A stretch of 64,000 nucleotides of DNA from Cucumis sativus (Eukaryota > Streptophyta > Magnoliopsida > Cucurbitales > Cucurbitaceae). The notes below the pieces were generated by a model. The model saw only the letters and a list, made by a program, of their open reading frames with translations. It had not been told where the DNA came from and did not search any database. The position numbers and the translations under genes are program-made. The stretch covers positions 248,001 through 312,000 of the forward strand of contig NC_026655.2 in the NCBI RefSeq assembly GCF_000004075.3. Direction: 5' to 3'. Below are positions 1 through 11,059 of the stretch, one piece after another; the stretch's first letter is position 1; every line of letters begins with the position of its first letter.

Positions 1-714
1 AAAAAACCCAACAAATTTGATGTCTAATTACTAGAATACCTTACTACTAATTATACTAATATTCCTACCATTTTCCTAACTAGGAGCTGAAGTCCTACTT
101 TAATGTAGTGAAATTTGGAATACAATTGAATGAATAAAGAGATATCTCAAGAAAAAAGTGAGGAAGAGACGGCTCTAGAAAACGTAAAAAAAGAAAGTTG
201 TATGCATCCACAAAACTACATGAAAACAAACACCTAATCACCTATAACACAACATTCAACAGTGAGTAACTTGATTTAGGAGGAGATGGCGCACACACAC
301 ATATATAAAGAGTGGTTTTTCACTTTAAATAATCTCATACATTATTCTCACATGATACAAATGTGTTGGTGAAGTATTGGGTTAGCAAAAAACTTTCATG
401 ATAATAAGATCACTGAAGGAGGGCATTAATTAAAGAGCCCAATAGAACGGATAAGAGATAGAAAATTCTATATTACTTGGAAGACACAAAATGCTATCTT
501 AAATCTCTCTATTTTCATCACTTTTTGGCTTCTCGTTCTTCGTAACTTTTCTTTCACATGAAGAACAGAAAAAAAAAAAAAAAAGGGGGGGGGGGGGGGG
601 GGGGGGGGGGGTTTACTCAGAAATGAACATATATATGTTTTGGTTGGATTTCCTAAATATACTAAATCAAAACAAAGATTGCAACAACATTGCAAGGTTA
701 AAACCAGCTTTGGC
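1..714. other. Non-coding flank 3' of SURF6
   Basis: No ORF here looks like a gene. The right part should hold the 3' UTR of the minus-strand SURF6 gene that ends at 715. The rest is AT-rich and unremarkable apart from the A/G homopolymer at 569-611 and a short (AC)n/(AT)n tract near 291-307. Confidence 0.6.
569..611. repeat. A16-G27 homopolymer junction
   Basis: Sixteen A residues are followed directly by 27 G residues on the + strand. It lies about 100 bp past the SURF6 stop, so on that gene's sense strand it reads C27 then T16, probably in the 3' UTR or just beyond. A G run this long can form G-quadruplexes and is also a typical sequencing or assembly weak point, so the exact length is uncertain. 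Confidence 0.85.
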
Positions 715-1764
715 TTAAGCCGTACCTTCGTTGATGAAACCTTCCTTGCGACCTTCAAAGCCGGGCCGCATAAGCTTCTTCTCCCTCTTTGCAATTTTCC
801 GCATTTTCTTATCTTGAATTTTCTGTGCTATGTTATCTGATCTCTTTTGCTGTCTTTCTGCTTTCATCTTGTGTGTAGTTTCAATCCTTTCTTTCCATTT
901 CTGAACATTCTTCAGTTGCTGTTTCTTTTCCTTCTTTAAGCTCTTCATCAGGAGTTTTGCATCATCGTGAACCTTTAACCCAGCAGCCCTATTCGTTGCT
1001 GCTTTCCAAGAATGCTTCTTTGAGATTATTTCGCCCTTCTCAGGATCCTTCTTTGCTTCCTCCAATTTTTTAGCTCTGTCAAGCTCCTCCAACTTGGAGA
1101 ACTTTCTTTTCTTTTTTTTCCCATGCTCTTCTTCGGACCCCAGTTTGACGTGACTGAAGGCAAGTTCTTTAGAGGCTTCAACTACATTCTTTTCAACTTC
1201 ATCTTTTGAGGGATAGCCTGTTGATTTCTTTTCCTCGAGCCCATTTTCTCTCTTCTGTTTCTTATGAATCAGTTCCCTCCTTTCATTTCTTTCCTTCCTC
1301 TTCTTCTCTCTATTTGAACATTCTGAATTTCTATTTGCTCGGAACTCTTCAATCTTTTGGTGCAGACGTTGCCGAAGTTCTTCATATGTCACTGACTGAT
1401 CATCCTCCCACCCAGATGTCATTGGCTTATCATCCCTTTTATTTTCACCAGTTTCAATCCTTAACTTGTTCTTTTCCAAGTTTTGCTTAAGCAAATCAAC
1501 GGTTGATTTATCAGACTTCTCTGGATCCATGCGATCTCTTTTTACTTTCTTAAGATTTTCTTTCGATTCCTTCTTGGCCAAAGCCTTCTCATTCTTGCTA
1601 AGGCCTTGAAACCAAGGTTTCTCCTTTTCGTCATTAGATAAATAGAACCTCGCAGGGATGAGCTCCACCAACTTGTCGATGAACAGGGCATGCTGATGAA
1701 TGATGGACTTCAAATCAACATTAGTATTAGAAGTTGTAGCAGTCTTCAACTTTTTTACTTTCAT
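715..1764 (-). CDS. SURF6: Surfeit locus protein 6 (SURF6) homologue, nucleolar ribosome-biogenesis protein
   Basis: This 349-residue lysine/glutamate-rich protein is coded by one uninterrupted exon. The N-terminus has the plant SURF6 signature (DLKSIIHQHALFIDKLVELIPARFYL, about residues 16-41). The last 130 residues are the basic SURF6 C-terminal domain, including KHSWKAATNRAAG and a KMRKIAKREKKLMRPGFEGR-type tail. The family acts in the nucleolus in rRNA processing and binds nucleic acids. I start at the ATG at 1764-1762 because a splice acceptor (TTTGTGCAG) abuts it. The open frame extends further upstream but contains only a GTG there, and the joined leader exon has no ATG. Two non-coding leader exons lie upstream. 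Expression should be constitutive, by family. Confidence 0.92.
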   Translation of the reverse strand: MKVKKLKTATTSNTNVDLKSIIHQHALFIDKLVELIPARFYLSNDEKEKPWFQGLSKNEKALAKKESKENLKKVKRDRMDPEKSDKSTVDLLKQNLEKNKLRIETGENKRDDKPMTSGWEDDQSVTYEELRQRLHQKIEEFRANRNSECSNREKKRKERNERRELIHKKQKRENGLEEKKSTGYPSKDEVEKNVVEASKELAFSHVKLGSEEEHGKKKKRKFSKLEELDRAKKLEEAKKDPEKGEIISKKHSWKAATNRAAGLKVHDDAKLLMKSLKKEKKQQLKNVQKWKERIETTHKMKAERQQKRSDNIAQKIQDKKMRKIAKREKKLMRPGFEGRKEGFINEGTA

Positions 1765-2478
1765 CTGCACAAATAATCTCGCCACTTAGTCCTTAAAATT
1801 GATTTGTTAAAATGTAAAAGAAATAAAAAATCAATGAGTTAAAAACCAGAGAGGAGATAAACAATTATTCACAAAAAAAAATATGCAAAATGGGAATATG
1901 AACAAGTAAAAAAAATGAAAACAACGGTAAGCAATCAATCATTCTTCGTTTCCAAAATCCTTCATTTGCAGCAAAACACACAAGCAATGGAGACCACGTG
2001 GTAAAGCAACGGGATAAAAAGTGTTGACAAATTCAAGAATTTTCAAAGTGAAGGAATTAACAAGCACACAGTGTACACATCAATGATAAGAAAGAAGCTG
2101 ATTTTCCATTTTCAAATATTGACAAAGGGTGTCAAATACAAAACGATGATTCTGTTCGATATAGTCAAATGTGCTTCAAATCTTTACTACATGCTATAAA
2201 GAACGCTCCAAAGCTTAATGAATATGTGTGCTCACGTTTATTCAGTACATTCGATACATGTCAAACAATTGTCAAGCGGATTAAACAGCGTTGCATATTT
2301 GTAAATAAGGTGTCAAACTAAAATGTAGGTGCAGAACAAATCCGATTTGAACTTTCCCATTAGTTGTTAAATAAAAAAAAATGTTAAAAGACTAAAATAC
2401 ATCAATGGCGGGAATTCAAGTTGGTGCTGTGAAAATTAGATAAAGAACTCTACTCCTCCGATTACAAACTACTTTAAC

Positions 2479-2481
<3 letters not shown>

Positions 2482-2533
<52 letters not shown>
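2482..2533. repeat. A52 homopolymer in the SURF6 leader intron
   Basis: Fifty-two consecutive A residues on the + strand, which is T52 in the sense orientation of the SURF6 intron. I saw no adjoining SINE or LINE body or target-site duplication, so this is called a plain homopolymer. The length may be imprecise. Confidence 0.85.
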
Positions 2534-2534
<1 letters not shown>

Positions 2535-2637
2535 ACCCAAATGATAAAAGAAAACTGTAAAAGCAAGTTTTCGATACTAAAATTAGTTCGGTTCAGGGGA
2601 ATTTTGTACGTAGTAGTTGTTATTATAAAGATCCTAC

Positions 2638-2819
2638 CTTGAGATAGATATGGCCGGACTAGGTGCGGTCCTCTCGGACTTGTTACAGTTGCTTGATCCT
2701 ATCAGATCAAATCTCCTGAAAGACGCAAAATATAGTTCAGATATGGAAAACTGAAATAGTTTCTGGTCAGGAAGTGATGAGAGCGTCGAGGAAGAAGGGA
2801 AATAGGGTTTTTCAGTACC
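2638..2819 (-). other. SURF6 non-coding leader exons and first intron
   Basis: On the minus strand a donor (AAG|GTACTG) ends one leader exon at 2819. An acceptor (TTTCAG|GAGA) opens a second at 2715, and a donor (CAAG|GTAGGA) ends it at 2638. An 873-bp intron (1765-2637) then leads to the acceptor directly before the SURF6 ATG. The leader exon contains no ATG. The 5' end of the first exon is not defined; it may lie around 2850-2950. The structure is inferred from splice consensus alone. Confidence 0.6.
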
Positions 2820-2979
2820 TTCTCCTTCTCTATTGACAATTCGGGAAGGGTCGACGAGAATTTGCGATTCGAATGTGGCGCCGGAACCCTCCACTCTCCT
2901 ATCCAATGGTTGGATTCTTATATCCCTACAACGCTTTAATCTCAATCGTTCACGTGTCCAACCTCGTATCCCGAACAAA

Positions 2980-4761
2980 TATATGATTTTCTTTTTAAGA
3001 TTATAACTTTTTAAATAATATTTATTTTTCTAAATTAAAATTTTGGCTAAAAAAATTACCATTTTACTATATATATATATATATATATATATAAATTAGG
3101 AGATAATAGGCTTCACTTTAAAAACTAAAATAAACCATCAAAATCATTACCAAATGATCGGATTTGTATCAAATAAAATTTGAAATTAATGGTTATACTA
3201 ATCCAAACACCGAGTAACTTGGCTCTCTTGTCTTTTTGGTGTATTTGAGTCATACTAGTCATTGTGGTGATGAGTGCAATTAACTTCTGATGTCTTGGTC
3301 TAATCTTGATTAGTTTAAAGCTAATATTCTCAATCATTCATTAATTGTCTATCTTGTTGGTCGAAATTAGTTAAAGGCATGTGACCATAAAAGGAGTTGA
3401 CGGCATGTGACCATAAAAGGAGTTGACGGTAGGGATTAGTTATTATTTGAGTGTCCTTCCAGTAAATAAACTTATGGATTTGCTCTCGCAGAGGATGTTT
3501 CCATAGTATCCACTTTAGGATATGAAACTCAAGTGGATTGTTAGTGTAGTACTTATAATTGGTCGAAACGTTAAGGTATGACAAGTCACTTGACGTGCAG
3601 TTATTTATTATATTTAGTAATATTGATCATGCTACTACCTCTTGTCAAGTGGTTTATAAATTGAAATAAAAGGAAGAGATGAAATAAAAATTATAAAAGT
3701 TTAATAAATTAAAATCAAACTGCAAGAATAACATTTAGTAACCAAATAAAAACTTTTAAACTTTTAAAATTTAAAGAGGTTTCTTTCTCCTTCATTTTAT
3801 CATGAGACCCCTCCCATAGTGATCATTAATTATTTTCATCCAACTTTCCCTTTGATTGTCCATATCCACTGTTTTGTTTTGCCCAATAACCAACTTTTCA
3901 AACCCATAACTCATTCACTTTTCATATTTCCTTTTCCTTTTCCTTTTTTGCTACCTTTTGTTTTCTTTATTAATAACAATAATCCTATAAGTTATATAGT
4001 GGCACATGATCCCCAAGTACACATAAACCTTTGGCAACAGTCTTTTAATTTATACATTTCTATTCAAAAATAGCTTTTTCAAATACTTTGGTTCCAAATA
4101 AAGTAACATTTGTAGCCTCCTTTCATGGTGGAACTCACTCTTCATGACTCACCACATGTTCATATAAAAGTATTCAAATTCAACAAAGTATGAATCTAAA
4201 GGTATATCTACCTAATAATATCTTTACATTTAACTCTTCATTTCAGAATACAAAAATATCATAAATAATTGTTCAAGACTCAAAGTGGTGAGAAGATGCT
4301 AATAATTTTGTTTTCATGAAGAAGGTTGAACGCACTAAAGCAATAACCTACGTTGTTTAGATTTGAGATAAACATGCATGGATTTTAGATAAACATGCAT
4401 GTTACTGATTTACTCGTGATTGTTACATGCCCTAATCATGGAATAAAAAACATACATATATATGTATAATATATGTTTAAATAAGTTAATACACAACAGA
4501 AATTCATTCCCTCTTGAAATGATGTTATTATAAGTCAATATAATTCAGTTGACCCATTGGGATTTTTGTGTAACGATCCTATATATATCACACGTTACTA
4601 ATTTAATTATATATAACATACCCCAATGTTTAATATCATGTGGTAGTGGTAATGGTAGAGAACTTCATAACATTCACAAAATTCTCCCATTCATTATACT
4701 TCCACCTCAGTAGAAGATAATATTCCTATAGAACAAAACAACACCACAAAAAGCATAAACA
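2980..4761. other. AT-rich intergenic region between SURF6 and HIPP
   Basis: No coding region supported. It holds an (AT)n microsatellite at about 3068-3093, the 26-bp tandem duplication at 3376-3427, and a short direct repeat (GATAAACATGCATG) near 4366-4402. The right end should contain the 3' UTR of the minus-strand HIPP gene. Confidence 0.6.
3376..3427. repeat. Perfect 26-bp tandem duplication
   Basis: A 26-bp unit beginning GGCATGTGACCATAAAAGG occurs twice head to tail (3376-3401 and 3402-3427) with no difference between copies. Perfect identity points to a recent slippage or duplication event. No gene association. Confidence 0.9.
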
Positions 4762-6292
4762 TTACATGATCGAACAAGCATTTGGATTTTCATCGCTGAA
4801 CATCTGAGGTGGATATGCATGCCCCATCATCACCGGCGGCGGGTACGTCTCCACAGCCATCTGTGGCGGTGGGTACGATGTGTCGCCGATCACTGGCGGT
4901 GCATACGGATACATTTCCATAATGTACCTTTGCGGGTAATAATGGTATTCATTCTTCTTCACTTCCACCATTTTCGGGCCTTCTTCTGCTGCTGCTTGGC
5001 CGGCGTCGCCAGGGGCCGCTTCTTCTGCCTCCCCGTCGCCTGGGGGAGCAGCCGCGGGTTTCTCCTCGACTACACTCTCTTCCTCCACCTTTTTCTCACT
5101 TTCAACTCCGTCACCGGCGTCGGCTTTCTTCTCTTCTTCGGCTTCTTTCACAGCAACGACTTCTGATTCATTATTCTCCGGCGTAACTTCCGGCTCTTGC
5201 TTCACAATCGCGGCGTGTTTTCCCGTCCGGCGGTGGACATAGGCAACCAGCGCCGCCGGATCGAACGCTCCTTTCACAGAGACTTGTGAGCTTTTTAGAT
5301 CTGGGTCCACCGATTCAACACCTGATCATCACCCATTCATTTCCAACCACACAAATATTAATGATTGAGCGTATTTTTCAATCAATGAAAGATTAGTCAA
5401 ACAATCATTCTACTCTTAGTCTTACTTAAAATTCCAAATCAGATCAACTTGTTTATTAAAAATGAATAGAATTATATAGAAGTGTGAACCTTTCATTCTG
5501 TGTATCCTTCTTTTGATTTCTTGAGCACAAGCCTCGCAATGCATGTGCACTTTCAAGACGACAGTTACAATAATCTGAGGCTGCAAAAGGAATCCAAAAG
5601 GAAAGAACACATAATTAATATCTAAAAATATTATATTTTCCAAAAAGAAAAAGAAAAGCAACCATAGAACAGCAAGAATAAAACCTGTGGTTTAGGGTCC
5701 TCTGTTTTGAGTTTCTCTACAGGTTCAGGGACTGGAGCAATGGGCTCGGGCTCGGGAATTGGAGAGATCAATTCAACCCGTCGGTGGCTTTTCCTCTGAA
5801 GTCTGTTTAAAACCTTGACCGGATCGGCTTTCTCTCCTTTCACCACAACTTTGTGAGTTCTACAATCAGTCTCCACGCTTTCAACACCTAAAACAAACAA
5901 TCCTCAAATATTACTCTGTTTCTGTAGTAATTTAACCAACATCGTTGAGTTTAAAGATAAAGAACCCAACCCTCAAAGCCTCTGAGGCAGCGGCGGACTT
6001 TGCGGGCACAGCCTTCACAATGCATAAAGACAGAGAGCACAATATCCTGAGGTGGTTTAGGAAGAGGCTTTTCTTCTATCACATCTTTTGATTCCTTCTT
6101 CTCGCTCTCACCTTCTGTTTTCTCTTGATCAGGAGCCGCTTTCGGCGGTTCCTCTAGTTTTGTATCTTCCGGTTTCCTGTCTTCCTAATCAACAAATCCA
6201 TACAACACAAACAGAATTAACTCACAAATGTGAAAAGAAAAACAGAACAGAAACAAAGAAACAGACTTGGGTTAATTAGAGACCTCTCCCAT
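4762..6292 (-). CDS. Heavy-metal-associated isoprenylated plant protein (HIPP) with two HMA domains
   Basis: Five exons join in frame: complement of 4762-5321, 5490-5580, 5685-5887, 5971-6184 and 6284-6292, giving 358 residues. Order: an acidic/lysine-rich N-terminus; HMA domain 1 with MHCEGC (residues 57-62); a proline-glutamate linker; HMA domain 2 with MHCEAC (155-160); a long Glu/Ala/Pro-rich segment; a Tyr/Pro/Met-rich tail; and the farnesylation box CSIM (355-358). HIPPs bind metal ions through the two cysteines of each HMA domain and are tethered to membranes by the prenyl group, acting in metal homeostasis and stress responses. The first coding exon is only nine bases (MGE), which gene predictors can miss. 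All four introns have GT-AG ends and the frame closes exactly. The particular HIPP number is not assigned. Confidence 0.93.
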
Positions 6293-6475
6293 TGGAATGA
6301 ATTAATCGAGAGGTGAGGAGGGACCAGCTGGTTTGATTATTGGAAATCTAAAGAAGATGAAAGAAGATCAATGGGTTTTTGTTTATGGGGTTTGAAGAAT
6401 TCAGTTTGAGCTGCAGATCCCAAAATCCAAGATCGTCGTCATCATCATCCAACACTCCTCGTGTGACGTGGTGTG

Positions 6476-6482
6476 TTTTATA
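6476..6482 (-). promoter_or_regulatory. Probable TATA box of HIPP
   Basis: TATAAAA on the minus strand, about 185 bases upstream of the HIPP ATG. An ACGT-core element (GACGTG on the + strand) follows at about 6465-6470. Transcription would then start near 6445-6455 and leave a leader of roughly 150-160 bases. Consensus evidence only. Confidence 0.5.
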
Positions 6483-6499
6483 ATGGCCAGGTTCATCTT

Positions 6500-9400
6500 C
6501 TGCTGCATCGATATCCACAACACAAACAACTCATGGATCCTACAGCTTTCTATCTTTTTCCGAGCCCAAGCCCAAAATTTTCACCACCTAACTCCCAGTT
6601 CCTTTGCGCCTAAGTACTCAAATTAACCAAACATCAATGATATCTATCTACTTTAATTCATGGTTTATTCTCAAAGTATTATACAAAACAAATACAGGTC
6701 CCCGCCAGCCACACCAAGATGAAGAGGACTTCCAACTTTATTGCTTTACCACAGTTTAGGTCGGTTCCTCATTCTCTAAATCATCTTTCCCCTACCCCTT
6801 TTCTTTGTTGTTTCTTTTCCTTTATTCACTAAATTATTCATCCACCAAATTATTGATACGTAAGTACGCAATCATGATTCAAAGTCGAGTCAGCATATCA
6901 TATCATGTGTGTGCCATGTTCCAAATATGTTCCTTCATTAACTACTAAACTAGATAACATATATGACTAACTTTCTTGTTCATATAACTTAAATTAACAC
7001 ATATAGTTCACTCATCTTATGAGATCACACCATCTTTACAATGCCCAAATGTGAACTTTGGGTAGGGTTTAGTAAAAGAAAATGGGAAAATAGATAATAA
7101 ATGAAAATGGGTGTTTTGCAAATATTTTGAGTGAATGAATTGAAGAGAAAATAAATAGAGAAGCTGAAATGTAATTCACATTAATGGGGATAATAAAGAA
7201 TATAGGGTTTCCTCCCAACTGGATCATCATTGCAACATCTCTCACCCATTATTTTCTTTCACATCAATTGAATTCAAATAAATTTTAGGAATTATTCCTT
7301 TTCCGGCTGATAGTAAATACAGAATGAATTCTACGAATTTGTCAGAGTTACGTATTTAGTTTTATATTATGATATTTTTTCATTCTGGCTTATTTATGAT
7401 TATATTTTCAATTCTACGTTACCATTGTTCAATGTTGATTTACAGTGTTTGTTTCGAGAAAAAAAAAAAAAATCAAACTTCACTGACTTCGGGTTTTCTT
7501 TTCTCTTGACAGCAAAATATAAATAGTTAGGAGACTTTCTAACCATTTTTCAATGGACCAATCATTTGTTTCACCCTCCTACTGTGTGTATATATATCTT
7601 ATGTGTTCTTTTTTCAATAATAAACTAACTAATATACACATCATTTTGCTATAGTTGTAAATACCTCTTTACTAAGAAAAAAAGTTTGTAAATATGAATT
7701 ACATTGGTTCAAAATCTCATGAAATTATTTGTTTAGGTTCCCTAGGATAGGGTAGAGTTCATGAGCAAAACCAAAGCTAATAAAAACTGGAAGGTGACAT
7801 GGGAAATGTCTATTTGAGAGGAGAAGAAAACTAGGGTTTTTTCTTACAAAATTTAAGTAATGTCAATAAGAGAAACGTTAACATAATAAGAGAGAAATAA
7901 TGGACAACAAGAGAACTGACTAAATTAGATCTCATTAAACATAATCTAATCTAAGGAAGAAAAATGAGTAATACACACTATGGCTTATTAAATTGTAGTT
8001 TAATTAACCAATTAGAACTAATTAGAAGCATTGCAAGAGCTCGAGGGTAATTACAATGATAAATGAAATGTTTAATTTTAACAAACATGATTGTGGTTTA
8101 ATTTTAATAATAATTGAAAATTCCAATGTAATTAACGTACAATTTAATTTTATAAATTCACAATACGTGGAACAATATAATGTTGATTGATTAATTAATA
8201 AAGTAAAGTAATTAATTAAGCAGAAAACGTAAACTATATATGTGTAGAATAATTGGGATTTATTAAAGAAGAAGAAAGGTAAGAAAGAGACAAAATGTAA
8301 GTAATTAATACTTGTTTGGCGCAGGACGAAGATGGCACCAACTAAAACCCCCACCTAATTACACAAATTCTAATTTCCTCTTTTCCTCCAAAGCCAAACC
8401 ATCACGATTTGGCAAATAATATAACATATTTGATTTACATTTGAAGAAGTTTTTTCAATTTTATATCATGTATTTTCTTTAATAATTACAACCATGTGAA
8501 TCTAACAATATAAAAACCTACTTAACATAGTAATTTTTTTTTTAAAAAAAAGCTATAAGCTCCAAGTGCATGGCATGTGTCATGGAATAATAATATATAC
8601 ATATACATGTATCAAACAACTTTAACCATTAAAGTAGGTGTTGAATGCAACAATTGAAAAACGTCAAACTAAACATGTAAATTGGATAGTTAGTCTTCTA
8701 CGTGTCGATATTTCAAATGAAAACCCTTATTTATAGATGTTATATTAGGAATAAAACAATGGTACATGTATATGTGTGTATGTATTACAAAAAAGGGATG
8801 TAATATAAGGTCATAAAAGGGGAGGCGTAAAAGTTCACCAAGTCGGCAAGGATTGCCTAAAATGAGAGGAAGTATCATTATAAATTATTGCAAGTTTGAA
8901 ATTGCATGGTGGAGAAACAATCTAAACTATGTTGTATTTTGTGCACATATATCAGATTTTAGTGGCATGATTGTGAAGTGTCACCTTATTCAACTATTTT
9001 AATTTTCTTTTTTTGGGGGTATTATTGTTTAGAATGTCAAACACAAATCTCTCATATATCTTATCTCTCCTTCCAAAATCAAATTTTCATGGACTACTTA
9101 TGGCTTTCCAACTGAGAGCTCTAGAACTACCCCCATTTTCCTCCATTATGAAACTTGCAAATCAAGTTCCCTAACTTCATGATTTGACACTTTAACACCC
9201 CCTTCTTTTTATTTTCTTACTTTAATTTCCTTTTTATTTCACCACAACATCATTCTATAACTTGTTTTTCTATAGCTATTTTTCATTTCTTGAAAAGAAA
9301 AAAGAAAAAGTGTTCAAATGGGTCATTGGATTTCCGAATATTTTGTAATATAATGTATTGAATAATGCAGTTATTGAATATTTATGACTCTGACACCCAA

Positions 9401-10307
9401 TCCAATGTGCTTTTAAGTCAATTGCTTGCTTTAATCAATTTCCTTTACATCACGATTAATAAATAAAAGATAGATTATCAAACATAGTGCTTTAATTCTG
9501 ACCCCTCCACTAAATCTTCTTATTTAATTTGGACCCTTACTATACACACACACATACACACACACACATATATTTTGCTTTAAACAAATAAATAATTAAT
9601 CTCTTCTTCAAATGCCTTCTTCTTACACGTACACATCCTGAGTGACCATGAAGTTGTACACGTCGGTAAGTGGGACTTCGTGCATTAATTATGGCCATGT
9701 GGCACATTGTGATCTGTCTTTAGCTTAGTGGAAGAGATTACATTGTTGTTGCTATTATTATTCTTAAGATAGATAATACATTGTTGAAATAACGGCACTT
9801 CCAAAAGCAAAAGAAGGGCCCAATGAGGGTCCAATCTCTTGGCCCATCGGCCCTTGGTGTAAGGGGTCCAATGGGCCACGGTCGTTACAGCCACGAATTT
9901 ACCGCACGTGCGAGATTTTTCTTGTGGTTTTTTACATGTCATTTCATTTATTAATATTCACAATTTATGTACAGACTTTAGCATCTCAATTATGTGTCAT
10001 GAATCATGATGATCTAGTGTCATATCAAATAGTGAATGAACCAAAACAATAGTGGCATTGAAGGAAAGAGTCACAAATCAATCACTGTGCACTTAAACAC
10101 TTTGATAAAGAAGTGCTAGTGGTGTGTATTAGCCAACTTGACTCATTGGAGCCCTACTCAAAAGGAAAACTTATTTATATATAATCGGATTGGATCTGAA
10201 AACAATAGTGATTCATGTTGCATATATACTTATATATGGTGTGGCTAATAGGTGTATATATATTTTTTCTTTTTATAGATAAACACATTGATATTTTACA
10301 CATAAAT
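6500..10307. other. Gene-poor intergenic region
   Basis: About 3.8 kb without a supportable coding region; the ORFs are short, AT-rich and of simple composition. It includes a (CA)n tract near 9541-9570 and a GC-richer cluster of promoter-type motifs at about 9815-9910, listed separately. The left end is the HIPP promoter and the right end the 3' flank of the next minus-strand gene. Confidence 0.55.
9815..9910. promoter_or_regulatory. Cluster of site II (GGCCCA/TGGGCC) motifs and a CACGTG core without an assigned gene
   Basis: Within about 95 bases there are GGCCCA at 9817-9822 and 9841-9846, another GGCCC at 9849, TGGGCC at about 9872-9877, and a GCACGTGC core near 9904-9911. Site II motifs are TCP-bound promoter elements typical of plant housekeeping genes. 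No recognisable gene begins on either side. The 85-codon frame reading leftwards from 9942 is not recognisable. Confidence 0.4.
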
Positions 10308-10910
10308 TCAAGTTGGAACTAAAAGAAATGGGAATTGTTCTTCCTCATCATGGAGCCCTAAACAACGTAGTGAAAATATAACCATAGGAACCGAAGCAAT
10401 AGCAAGGCAAGCCAAACCCACTTTCCAATTCCCTATTTTGCACCCATTCCTAGTTTCCATCTTGATCTCACCAACAACCGCCCTCACATTTTCTTCTACC
10501 TCTGCCTTGGCTGCCATTTGTTCTTTCATTTGCAGAGGAACAAATTTTCCTGAAGAAGAAGAAGAGGAAGCACAGGAATAAGACAGAGCATTTAAACAAA
10601 CTTGCTCTGCTTTTTCTTCCCCAGGATCGGATGAAGGAATCATCTGATCATCATCCTGAGGGGACTCGTCCAAGTAATCCCCATGCAGTAAGAAGTTGGT
10701 ATTTAGGTGAAGAGACATGTCGATGGCATCATCGTAAGAGAGCCTTCGAGCCTTCAAGTTACCGCTAGCAATGGCGGCCCTTCGTTCTGTACGAATCTCT
10801 TCGTAAGCCAATTGGTTGGTTCTGATTTTCCAGGAGGAGGATGGAGTGGCATGGCGGTTGAGGGTGGAGATGAGTTCAGCGTCTTCTTCTTGTTGAGAGA
10901 AGGGGAGCAT
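10308..10910 (-). CDS. Unrecognised protein with a C-terminal membrane anchor
   Basis: An intronless frame of 200 residues from the ATG at 10910-10908, which has A at -3. The longer open frame upstream in this phase has no earlier ATG. I do not recognise the family. The N-terminal half is hydrophilic (TNQLAYEEIRTERRAAIASG, then ARRLSYDDAIDMSLHLN) and looks like a conserved soluble domain. The middle is acidic, with a serine run (SCASSSSSSG). Near the C-terminus one hydrophobic stretch of about 20 residues (GLACLAIASVPMVIFSL) precedes a short acidic tail, so a tail-anchored or single-pass membrane protein is likely. Two upstream ORFs precede it on the putative mRNA (see findings). The codon pattern and clean frame support a real gene; its function is unknown. 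Confidence 0.75.
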   Translation of the reverse strand: MLPFSQQEEDAELISTLNRHATPSSSWKIRTNQLAYEEIRTERRAAIASGNLKARRLSYDDAIDMSLHLNTNFLLHGDYLDESPQDDDQMIPSSDPGEEKAEQVCLNALSYSCASSSSSSGKFVPLQMKEQMAAKAEVEENVRAVVGEIKMETRNGCKIGNWKVGLACLAIASVPMVIFSLRCLGLHDEEEQFPFLLVPT

Positions 10911-11059
10911 TGTTGTGGGTGAAGAAGAGGGATGGTAACTGGAATTGTAAGAAGGCTTTTGTGGTACTGATTCCAATGGCAGTAGTGAATATATGGAGAC
11001 CGTTGTTGGGATTTGGATAAGCAAAATTTGGGAGTTTGATTTGGTTGTTTCGTTTTCAT
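10754..11059 (-). CDS. Upstream ORF 2 (101 codons) overlapping the main start out of frame
   Basis: Begins MKTKQPNQTP at the ATG at 11059-11057, which overlaps the stop of uORF 1. It reads through the main ATG (10910) in another frame and stops at 10754. Ser/Pro/Gln-rich, not recognised. If the transcript begins near 11180, ribosomes reaching this ATG would bypass the main ORF, so this is either a strong repressor or a sign that transcription starts further downstream. Confidence 0.35.
   Translation of the reverse strand: MKTKQPNQTPKFCLSKSQQRSPYIHYCHWNQYHKSLLTIPVTIPLLHPQQCSPSLNKKKTLNSSPPSTAMPLHPPPGKSEPTNWLTKRFVQNEGPPLLAVT

Noticed and set aside
715-1785. Longer SURF6 frame beginning before the ATG at 1764
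   Set aside because: The extension starts at GTG and crosses a clear splice acceptor; plant SURF6 begins at the internal ATG.
2634-2978. 114-codon minus-strand frame upstream of SURF6
   Set aside because: It crosses the leader-exon splice sites and is Arg/Ser-rich without family resemblance; better explained as the leader region.
4819-5166. 115-codon + strand frame over the HIPP last exon
   Set aside because: Antisense shadow of the HIPP coding sequence; His/Phe/Leu bias is typical of a shadow frame.
8022-8354. 110-codon minus-strand frame
   Set aside because: AT-driven composition (F, I, L, N, Y) without motifs, start context or promoter.
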